Of a DNA stretch of 5,319 nucleotides, positions 1-4,464 are shown piece by piece. A program made the translations under genes and the position numbers. Source of the DNA: an uncultured Flavihumibacter sp. Its GTDB lineage: Bacteria > Bacteroidota > Bacteroidia > Chitinophagales > Chitinophagaceae. The stretch is taken from the NCBI GenBank assembly GCA_946481605.1, contig CAMLPA010000262.1, forward strand, positions 1 through 5,319, read 5' to 3'. Below the pieces are notes generated by a model. It saw nothing but the letters and a program-made list of their open reading frames with translations. It did no database searches and was not told where the DNA came from. The stretch's first letter is position 1. Each line of letters starts with the position of its first letter.

Positions 1-101
1 GCTTCACTGATGGCGGGATGGTTGTTCAGCGCCCGCGAAACGGTAGCTGCGGTAGTATTCAGCGCTTTTGCTATGTCGTGGATCGTAGTTCTGGGTTTCA
101 A
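1..101 (-). CDS. LacI-family transcriptional regulator, N-terminal fragment (runs off the left edge)
   Basis: Reading leftward from a TTG at 101-99 gives 34 residues beginning MKPRTTIHDIAKALNTTAAT and continuing VSRALNNHPAISEA. This is the helix-turn-helix of the LacI/GalR family: the T-I-H-D-I-A-K-A-L first helix, the recognition helix with T-V-S-R-A-L-N, and the N-H-P-x-I-S/E segment that follows. The hinge helix and sugar-binding domain lie outside the window. Family members bind palindromic operators as dimers and usually release them, or bind them, on sensing a sugar or related ligand; the ligand cannot be read here. Start choice: an in-frame TAA at 116-114 leaves no ATG, so the start must be TTG (101), CTG (104) or the rarer ATT (110). 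TTG fits the usual family N-terminus best. Family assignment is secure; the exact start is inferred. Confidence 0.93.
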   Translation of the reverse strand, partial: MKPRTTIHDIAKALNTTAATVSRALNNHPAISE

Positions 102-104
102 CAG

Positions 105-118
105 TGCAATCGTTTACA
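105..118. promoter_or_regulatory. LacI-type palindromic operator, probably autoregulatory
   Basis: The plus strand reads TGCAATCGTTTACA. This is a 14-bp imperfect palindrome centred on CG, with 10 of 14 positions symmetric. It matches the general LacI/GalR and CcpA-like operator form (TGnAAnCGnTnnCA). It ends 3 bp before the proposed TTG start of the LacI-family gene and covers the transcription start expected from the promoter at 119-149. Repressor binding here would block its own transcription. The site is seen directly; autoregulation is inference. Confidence 0.72.
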
Positions 119-149
119 TAAAAGTAGGGGAATATTGTAATTCCCCAAA
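119..149 (-). promoter_or_regulatory. Bacteroidota-type promoter of the LacI-family gene
   Basis: On the minus strand a TTTG (149-146) is followed after exactly 19 bp by TACTTTTA (126-119). This matches the Bacteroidota sigma-ABfr pattern TTTG-N19/20-TAnnTTTG in all but the last base. The predicted start would fall around 110-115, giving a leader of only about 10-15 nt before the TTG at 101. Supported by pattern only. Confidence 0.55.
127..146. repeat. 7-bp inverted repeat between -33 and -7 elements
   Basis: GGGGAAT (127-133) and ATTCCCC (140-146) are perfect inverted arms around a 6-bp centre. They fill the spacer between the proposed -33 and -7 elements of the LacI-family promoter. On the minus strand the hairpin is followed by TACTTTT, so it could instead be a weak terminator for the DUF4268 gene ending at 166. 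Operator and terminator roles are both open. Confidence 0.6.
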
Positions 150-165
150 CTTTTTTGCCACTTTT

Positions 166-627
166 TTATCGGAGCGCTTCGAAGGAGTACTTCGCCTGGC
201 TCCAGAATTCATCGAGCAGGATCATATTTTCTTTGAAGAAACGGATCAGTTCGGGCCAGTGTTCCTTATTGAAGATGGAATAACCTTCCACTTCCTTATA
301 AATCCTGGTGATCTTCTTTCCGTTTTCATCTGTAAAATCTGTTTCCCATATCCACCCTTCTCCGGCGGAAGCAAGAAAGATATTTTTTAGCTGCGTCAAC
401 TGTTCAAAATAAAGGGCGCGCATTCCTTCATCCGGATGTTGCAGTTCCAACCCAATGTATGCTTTCTTTCCCGATTGGTCCTTCCGGATAAAAATAAATT
501 TCTCTCCCGTTTTATAATTTACCCAGTTCACGGGTTCATCTGAAAAAGACGGGACAGGACTCATGTACCGCCCGAAGGTGGTCCAGAATTCCTGCCTTAT
601 CCGTGCTGCTTCCTGCCGTTTGTACAT
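166..627 (-). CDS. DUF4268 domain protein, function unknown
   Basis: A 153-residue protein that I recognise as a single, full-length DUF4268 domain of the short stand-alone form common in Bacteroidota. Conserved landmarks are R-x-x-F-W-T-T-F-G-R-Y-M (11-22), N-W-V-N-Y-K-T-G (34-41), the strand-rich I-R-K-D...A-Y-I-G-L-E-L (47-62), Y-F-E-Q-L (73-77), W-I-W-E (92-95), I-F-N-K-E-H-W-P (118-125) and the C-terminal L-D-E-F-W-S-Q-A-K-Y-S-F-E-A-L (138-152). There is no signal peptide or membrane segment, so it is probably cytoplasmic. I know of no established function; some longer proteins carry this domain after nuclease-like regions, but no catalytic motif is visible here. The ATG at 627 matches the family N-terminus (M-Y-K-R-Q-E-A). 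It lies 16 bp after the lipoprotein stop and has its own -7 element at 639-632. Confidence 0.9.
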   Translation of the reverse strand: MYKRQEAARIRQEFWTTFGRYMSPVPSFSDEPVNWVNYKTGEKFIFIRKDQSGKKAYIGLELQHPDEGMRALYFEQLTQLKNIFLASAGEGWIWETDFTDENGKKITRIYKEVEGYSIFNKEHWPELIRFFKENMILLDEFWSQAKYSFEALR

Positions 628-631
628 ACGG

Positions 632-639
632 CAAATATA
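632..639 (-). promoter_or_regulatory. -7 promoter element just before the DUF4268 start
   Basis: The minus strand reads TATATTTG, an exact TAnnTTTG match, ending 4 nt before the ATG at 627. The expected -33 position inside the end of the upstream gene reads GGTG, not TTTG, so only half the promoter is good. If used, the transcript would be leaderless or nearly so. Confidence 0.45.
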
Positions 640-643
640 CCGG

Positions 644-1363
644 TTAATTGATGCGGCTCACCCTTCCGGAGCCTGAAATACGGGTATCCACGATGGGGGT
701 GCCCCTGTATTGCACGCTACCGCTGCCACTGATGGTGGCGTCCAGTTTATTTTCGGCCCACACCCTCATGTTCCCGGAACCGCTGGTGGTGGTATGCACA
801 TCTTTTACGGGCACATCCTCCATAAACAGAGATCCGCTTCCGCTGATGCGCAGGTCGCTAACATTAGCGCTGCCGTCCTTCACCCTGATGTTGCCGCTCC
901 CGCTGATGGTGGCATCTATGCTATTATACACGGCTTCATCCACTTCCAGGTTACCAGAGCCGCTGATGCGCAGCCGGAGTGAACTGCCTTCAAACGAACC
1001 ATAGGCGCGGGCATTGCCGGAACCGCTTACAGACAAAGCCTCTAACTCAGGCAGGGTAACCTTAACGGTGATCTCTTCGTGAGACTTTATCCGGACATCA
1101 TTCTCGAATTTAAACACCAATTCAGAACCATTCTGCTGGGTGCGGATTTTATCCAGGACATTACGCTGCGCGGATAGTTCGATTTTAAATGCGGTTCCCT
1201 GCTGCACTTCCAGTCTGCCGGGCAACGAAAGACTTACTTCATCGAAATTCGTATTGCTCCGTGTTTCTGTAACCACGGGTCCTTCCCCCACCACTTTTTC
1301 ACAGGAAGAAAGGGTGAACAAAAGGGATACCGCAAGGACTAAGTTGTTGATGTGTTTTTTCAT
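644..1363 (-). CDS. Head-GIN domain (DUF2807) lipoprotein
   Basis: A 239-residue lipoprotein. Residues 1-20 are a signal peptide (M-K-K-H, then a hydrophobic L-V-L-A-V-S-L-L-F core) ending in the lipobox L-S-S-C, with Cys21 the lipidated residue. The mature part is a DUF2807 putative autotransporter-adhesin head-GIN domain: F-D-E-V-S-L (40-45), G-x-L-E-V-Q-Q-G (49-56) and V-T-L-P-E-L-E-A-L-S-V-S-G-S-G-N (102-117). Seven S-G-S-G turns follow at residues 113, 134, 154, 174, 194, 212 and 230, spaced 18-21 residues apart, as expected for a parallel beta-helix. It would be anchored in the outer membrane; whether it faces outward is not clear, since C-E-K-V lacks an obvious acidic surface-export signal. 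Biochemical role is unknown for the family. It starts 88 bp after the receptor gene, in the same direction, so co-transcription is plausible. Confidence 0.93.
   Translation of the reverse strand: MKKHINNLVLAVSLLFTLSSCEKVVGEGPVVTETRSNTNFDEVSLSLPGRLEVQQGTAFKIELSAQRNVLDKIRTQQNGSELVFKFENDVRIKSHEEITVKVTLPELEALSVSGSGNARAYGSFEGSSLRLRISGSGNLEVDEAVYNSIDATISGSGNIRVKDGSANVSDLRISGSGSLFMEDVPVKDVHTTTSGSGNMRVWAENKLDATISGSGSVQYRGTPIVDTRISGSGRVSRIN
665..1027 (-). repeat. Seven SGSG beta-helix repeats encoded in the DUF2807 gene
   Basis: The coding sequence repeats S-G-S-G-(N/S) every 54-63 nt. Larger units also recur: D-A-T-I-S-G-S-G at residues 150-157 and 208-215, and L-R-I-S-G-S-G twice near 131 and 171. 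At DNA level the plus strand shows recurring CCGCTGATG-type blocks. Spacing loosens from 20-21 residues to 18 towards the C-terminus. Confidence 0.85.
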
Positions 1364-1397
1364 GACTTTTATTTTTATGATTTGAATGAATGTGTTT

Positions 1398-1409
1398 TGA
1401 GACGTCTCA
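1398..1409. repeat. 12-bp perfect palindrome
   Basis: TGAGACGTCTCA is a perfect palindrome 34 bp upstream of the DUF2807 ATG and 7 bp from the hairpin at 1417-1438. It could be a protein-binding site or one half of a small repetitive element. No function is shown. Confidence 0.6.
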
Positions 1410-1416
1410 CCCCCGG

Positions 1417-1438
1417 CCCCTCTCCCAAGGGAGAGGGG
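1417..1438. repeat. GC-rich hairpin after the TonB receptor (REP-like)
   Basis: CCCCTCTCCC and GGGAGAGGGG are perfect 10-bp inverted arms separated by AA. The hairpin begins 13 bp after the receptor stop codon at 1452. No T-run follows it on the minus strand, so it is not a classical Rho-independent terminator. It resembles the short CCCTCTCC...GGAGAGGG repeats I have seen dispersed in many genomes. It may stabilise the receptor mRNA end or lower read-through into the lipoprotein gene. Confidence 0.7.
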
Positions 1439-1451
1439 TGGTTGTTCGCGG

Positions 1452-3806
1452 TTAGAATTCGACTTTGTAGTTGAGAACCGGGATTACCCCTGTTTGATAA
1501 GCTGTTTTAAGCGAAGCCGTCTGGCGGTCGTACACCTGCATGAATACGTTTTGCCTGTTGGTGGCGTTCTGAAGATCGAGCGATAAAGTAGCCGCGCACT
1601 TTTTATAATTCCATTGCAAACTGGCGCGGATATCAATTCTGAAATACGCCGGATTCTGGATGGAATAAGCCTGATCTTCATGATACACCGCATAATCATT
1701 GGCAATAGATTGCTCCAGGTTGATGGGCGTGTTCCAGTATCCGCCGTTCTGCAACACTCTGGTATTCAGTCCCCACACTTTTTTATTATTGGCCCGCACC
1801 CATTCTTTCCCAGCCACAAGGGAGAAAGCCTGCTTTCCATTGAACCTGGTATTGTGCTCCACGCCATTCTTTGCCTTGTATTTTGATTGGTAGAAGGAAG
1901 TGGAAAGCATACCGTAAAAGCCGTTCGTGAGGTGTTTTTCCAGTGAGAGTTCCAGCCCGTAGTTCGCCCCTTTCCCTTCGTTCACCAATGGTTCGGCGAT
2001 ATAATCACCCCGCACATTGAGCATAGAGAAACTGCTGGTATCGTAGGTGCTTACCGACACATCGAACAGGTGCTGGTAATACAGTTCGGCCCTGGTTTTC
2101 CAATTGTTGCCCAACTGCCGTTGCCAGGAAAGCACCAGGTGATGCGCTTTGGAAAGATCAAGATTCCGGTTAACATTTCTCAGTACGCCACCCGCATCAT
2201 TTTGCTTCACATAATATACACCCAGGGGTTGCACCTGGCTGTGTAAGCCATACCCGATGCTGACCGTATTTTTAGCATCAGCCTGAAACTGGATGGCGGC
2301 ACGCGGTTCGGCAATCCAGGTATCGTTCAGGAAGAGGTGCATGTAGTGAAGTCCCGACAGCAACGTGAGTTTGTTGGTGGGACGGAATTGCCATTGGGCA
2401 TGTGCCTGCAACAACATAGTATTCCCTTCTTCCAAAATCACCTGTTCCAATGGCGCTCCGGGATTGTCGCGGGTTTGCTGATCGAAGGAATAGCCCAGTC
2501 GTTGAATACGAACCCCTCCTTTGAAAAGATGCTGTGGTGATACGCGGTGCTGAATAAGTGACGCCAGGGCGAGCTTTGTATTTACGTAAGCATCTTTGTG
2601 GTAAAGTGAATTCGATTTATCGTCTTCCACATATTGCAGTTCAGAGCCATTATCTGTGGCGGAATACGACAAAGTTGTTTCGAGCCTTGTCTTCTTCCCA
2701 AGCAACAGTTCATGTTTTAGTCCACCCATGCCCGTATTCGCAATATAGTCGGAATGGTATCTTTTCCATTCATCTTCCCATTTAGCGGGATCATCTTCCG
2801 CTTTGATTTTGCTTCTGCTCAACCCACCAAAACCGAAGAAACTGAACGAACCCCATTTGGCGGTGGGCAGGTGCACATGGAAAGAAAGGTCCTGAAAATC
2901 AGTAGTGCCTGGTCCTACCGCCACACCGAGCTTATCCAGTAACTGGAGGGAGGAAAGGCGGTAATTCACGAGGTAAGATCCTTTGTAGAAGGGAAACAAC
3001 GGACCTTCCGCACCAAGGTTTAACCCCAGCACACCTAACTGTGCTGCGTACTCGCTTTTTTTATTGTTCCCTTTCCTGAGGTGCAGGTCAAAAACACCGC
3101 TCAGTCCGTTTCCATATTCAGCGGCGAAAGCGCCGGTGATGAAGTCCGAGTTAGCGAGCAGTTGTGTGCTCAGGATAGATATACCGCCACCGCTGCTTCC
3201 TGCTGAACTGAAGTGATTGGGATTGGGAATATCCACCCCTTCCATGCGCCAGATGAGTCCGGAAGGGGAATTGCCACGGATCACAATATCGTTACCGCCA
3301 TCTTCCGCAGAAACCACACCGGCATACGCCGTAGCCATGCGCAGGGGATCATTTACGGCTGCAGCATAACGCTGCGTTTCTTCCACCGTGAACGCTCTTG
3401 CACTCACCACACTCATATCGTTAATGGGGCGGTTCTTTTTTGATTTCGCCGTTACCACCACCTGGGCCTCTTCTTCCAGCGAAGGTTCCAACCCAAGATT
3501 TAATACAAGCTCCTTTCCGGCGTTCAGGGAAAGATTGTCGAATGTTCTTCCTGAATAACCGGTGTAGGATACCGTAATATAATGTATACCCAAGGACACC
3601 TGTTCGAAGCTGAAGTTTCCGTCGGTTCCGGTAATTGCTTTTTGTTTTCCGCCATCCAGTAATACTGTGGCACCTTCCAAAGGTGATTTCAACTGGGCAT
3701 CACTTACGTTTCCCCTTATACGCTGGTGTTGTTGTGCCTGAACATTGTGTTTGAACAACAGGAGGATAAGGGTGATAAGTATCGCGCTGATTTTATTGAG
3801 CGTCAT
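1452..3806 (-). CDS. TonB-dependent outer-membrane receptor with N-terminal carboxypeptidase-regulatory-like domain
   Basis: 784 residues, a complete gene. A signal peptide (1-24, cleavage likely after V-Q-A) exports it. Residues 29-106 form a carboxypeptidase-D regulatory-like beta-sandwich (R-I-R-G-N-V-S-D ... P-L-E-G-A-T-V ... T-D-G-N-F-S-F ... G-Y). A linker with Q-V-V-V-T-A (115-120) leads to the plug, about 120-250, carrying I-V-I-R-G-N-S-P-S-G (174-183), W-R-M-E-G-V-D-I-P-N-P-N-H-F (186-199) and A-A-E-Y-G-N-G-L-S-G-V-F-D (228-240). The rest is a beta-barrel ending in L-N-Y-K-V-E-F, with the usual terminal Phe. The family takes up large or scarce substrates through the outer membrane using TonB/ExbBD energy. 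The substrate is unknown. No SusD gene follows, so it is not a SusC/SusD glycan pair; a DUF2807 lipoprotein gene follows instead. The ATG at 3806 directly precedes the signal peptide. I see no convincing -33/-7 promoter upstream. Confidence 0.95.
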   Translation of the reverse strand: MTLNKISAILITLILLLFKHNVQAQQHQRIRGNVSDAQLKSPLEGATVLLDGGKQKAITGTDGNFSFEQVSLGIHYITVSYTGYSGRTFDNLSLNAGKELVLNLGLEPSLEEEAQVVVTAKSKKNRPINDMSVVSARAFTVEETQRYAAAVNDPLRMATAYAGVVSAEDGGNDIVIRGNSPSGLIWRMEGVDIPNPNHFSSAGSSGGGISILSTQLLANSDFITGAFAAEYGNGLSGVFDLHLRKGNNKKSEYAAQLGVLGLNLGAEGPLFPFYKGSYLVNYRLSSLQLLDKLGVAVGPGTTDFQDLSFHVHLPTAKWGSFSFFGFGGLSRSKIKAEDDPAKWEDEWKRYHSDYIANTGMGGLKHELLLGKKTRLETTLSYSATDNGSELQYVEDDKSNSLYHKDAYVNTKLALASLIQHRVSPQHLFKGGVRIQRLGYSFDQQTRDNPGAPLEQVILEEGNTMLLQAHAQWQFRPTNKLTLLSGLHYMHLFLNDTWIAEPRAAIQFQADAKNTVSIGYGLHSQVQPLGVYYVKQNDAGGVLRNVNRNLDLSKAHHLVLSWQRQLGNNWKTRAELYYQHLFDVSVSTYDTSSFSMLNVRGDYIAEPLVNEGKGANYGLELSLEKHLTNGFYGMLSTSFYQSKYKAKNGVEHNTRFNGKQAFSLVAGKEWVRANNKKVWGLNTRVLQNGGYWNTPINLEQSIANDYAVYHEDQAYSIQNPAYFRIDIRASLQWNYKKCAATLSLDLQNATNRQNVFMQVYDRQTASLKTAYQTGVIPVLNYKVEF

Positions 3807-3849
3807 AAAAAAGGTCTTTGGATAGATACAACCTTTTGTTGTGGTACCC

Positions 3850-3872
3850 CTATTCGGGAGAATAGTTTTTTT
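3850..3872. repeat. Inverted repeat with T-run in the receptor leader
   Basis: CTATTC (3850-3855) and GAATAG (3860-3865) flank GGGA and are followed on the plus strand by seven T residues. In form it is a plus-strand terminator, but no plus-strand gene ends here. On the minus strand it lies 44-59 nt upstream of the receptor ATG, where it could be a leader hairpin or a regulator site. A second small inverted pair, ACAAC and GTTGT (3828-3842), lies closer to the start. Confidence 0.5.
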
Positions 3873-4051
3873 AGTTAAAGGTTTGTAAATGCAGAAACAG
3901 GATTTTTTTCCGTTGATTTTTTCTGAAAAGAATACAGGAGGAAACTGTCGGACATTTTTTTGGAAGTGTAAGTGCAGGAATGGCTGATATTTCCTTGCGG
4001 GATGTGAAGGCCAGCGTGCAGATATGGAAGCTTTCGGACGAAGAAGTTTTT

Positions 4052-4094
4052 TCGCGGAGGAAGGGAAAATTTCTCGCGGAGGCGCAGAGGCGCA
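4052..4094. repeat. CGCGGAGG / GAGGCGCA repeat cluster
   Basis: TCGCGGAGG occurs at 4052-4060 and again at 4074-4082, 22 bp apart. The second copy runs into a tandem GAGGCGCA, GAGGCGCA (4079-4094). This resembles the widespread CTCGCAAAG-GCGCAGAG-CGCAAAG type of intergenic repeat, known for producing spurious translations such as A-E-A-Q-R-R or R-L-R-E. The resemblance is from memory and was not searched. Confidence 0.55.
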
Positions 4095-4162
4095 ATGTGG
4101 GGGCTGTTGTTATTTCGAGAGGCAGACAAGTAGAGGATAATGTTTTTGGTTCGGATTGGTTG

Positions 4163-4197
4163 ATGGACTTATTGGTTGGTAAATGGGCTTATTGGTT
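4163..4197. repeat. Direct repeat, 15-bp unit with 20-bp period
   Basis: ATGGACTTATTGGTT (4163-4177) and ATGGGCTTATTGGTT (4183-4197) agree at 14 of 15 positions. A further ATTGGTT lies at 4155-4161. The tract is T/G-rich on the plus strand and has no coding features. Confidence 0.6.
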
Positions 4198-4251
4198 AAT
4201 TGGACAAAATGATTAAGTGCTGAAAGCTCTAAGAGGAGGAGCTATTCAGAT

Positions 4252-4291
4252 AACGTGTTTTAACGGCGGGGAGCCGGTTCAAAACACGGTT
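4252..4291. repeat. Long imperfect hairpin with one-sided bulges
   Basis: CGTGTTTT (4254-4261) pairs with AAAACACG (4281-4288). Inside, AA pairs with TT and CGGC (4264-4267) with GCCG (4273-4276) around a GGGGA loop. AA (4252-4253) can pair with TT (4290-4291) outside. The unpaired bases G4277, C4280 and G4289 are all on the same arm. In all 16 bp pair, all of them Watson-Crick. Confidence 0.65.
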
Positions 4292-4357
4292 CGGCGTAGG
4301 GGAAAATGATATCGGTGGCACCGGTTTCGGCAACCACCGAACCTGCTTTATACGCCG
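4292..4357. repeat. Nested inverted repeats, candidate structured RNA
   Basis: The outer arms are CGGCGTA (4292-4298) and TACGCCG (4351-4357). The inner arms are TCGGTGG (4312-4318) and CCACCGA (4334-4340). A further CCG/CGG pair (4321-4323 and 4328-4330) closes a GTTT loop. Together they form a long rod-like fold on either strand. A competing pairing exists: GGTTCGG (4288-4294) with CCGAACC (4337-4343). Arms are exact; structure and function are inference. Confidence 0.5.
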
Positions 4358-4382
4358 CAACCTATGCCAGGCATAGGTTGCG
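4356..4382. repeat. 13-bp perfect inverted repeat with one-base centre
   Basis: CGCAACCTATGCC (4356-4368), a central A, then GGCATAGGTTGCG (4370-4382). It is the strongest palindrome in the window. It shares two bases with the outer arm at 4351-4357, so the two stems must stack or compete. No T-run follows on either strand, which argues against a simple terminator. Confidence 0.75.
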
Positions 4383-4441
4383 CTATGAATTAGATAAATT
4401 TGAAACTTGAAATGTTTTTTAACCGAGTTGGAGCATGTTTT

Positions 4442-4463
4442 AAAACGGTACCCGGTGGCACCG
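4442..4463 (-). terminator. Rho-independent terminator of the repeat-protein gene
   Basis: On the minus strand, starting 1 nt after the stop codon at 4465, CGGTGCC pairs with GGTACCG (one G-T wobble) around an ACCG loop, followed by TTTT. Position, orientation and the short T-run fit an intrinsic terminator. The T-run is short, so efficiency may be modest. Confidence 0.6.
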
Positions 4464-4464
4464 C

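Larger units (their letters stand above)
3807..4464. other. 658-bp intergenic region rich in repeats, no convincing gene
   Basis: It separates the repeat-protein gene from the TonB receptor. From right to left it holds the terminator (4442-4463), an AT-rich stretch (4383-4441), a block of inverted repeats (4252-4382), a 20-bp direct repeat (4163-4197), a CGCGGAGG/GAGGCGCA cluster (4052-4094), a mixed AT-rich stretch and the leader hairpin (3850-3865). Short open frames of 74-84 codons cross it on both strands. They translate the repeats, overlap one another, and show no domain or signal peptide, so I do not call them genes. Confidence 0.75.

Noticed and set aside
10..390. 126-codon plus-strand open frame at the left edge
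   Set aside because: It runs antisense through the LacI helix-turn-helix, its operator and promoter, and the DUF4268 gene, all better supported on the minus strand.
648..1004. Long plus-strand open frames opposite the DUF2807 gene
   Set aside because: The periodic P-L-P-L-M pattern is the antisense of the SGSG repeats; the minus-strand gene has a signal peptide, a lipobox and a known domain.
3871..4129. Two overlapping minus-strand open frames of 74 and 84 codons upstream of the receptor
   Set aside because: They occupy different frames of the same repeat-bearing DNA (R-L-R-E-K-F-S type translation), show low-complexity composition and match no family I know.
3980..4216. 78-codon plus-strand open frame in the long gap
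   Set aside because: It translates the CGCGGAGG/GAGGCGCA cluster (giving A-E-A-Q-R-R) and the TTATTGGTT repeat, has no domain or signal peptide, and overlaps open frames on the other strand.
4252..4291. Integron attC site
   Set aside because: One-sided bulges are suggestive, but the outer boxes do not fit RYYYAAC/GTTRRRY and no cassette or integrase is visible. Kept only as a weak finding.
4395..4402. Plus-strand TAAATTTG matching the -7 consensus
   Set aside because: There is no TTTG at the right distance upstream and no plus-strand gene downstream; an isolated 8-mer in AT-rich DNA is expected by chance.
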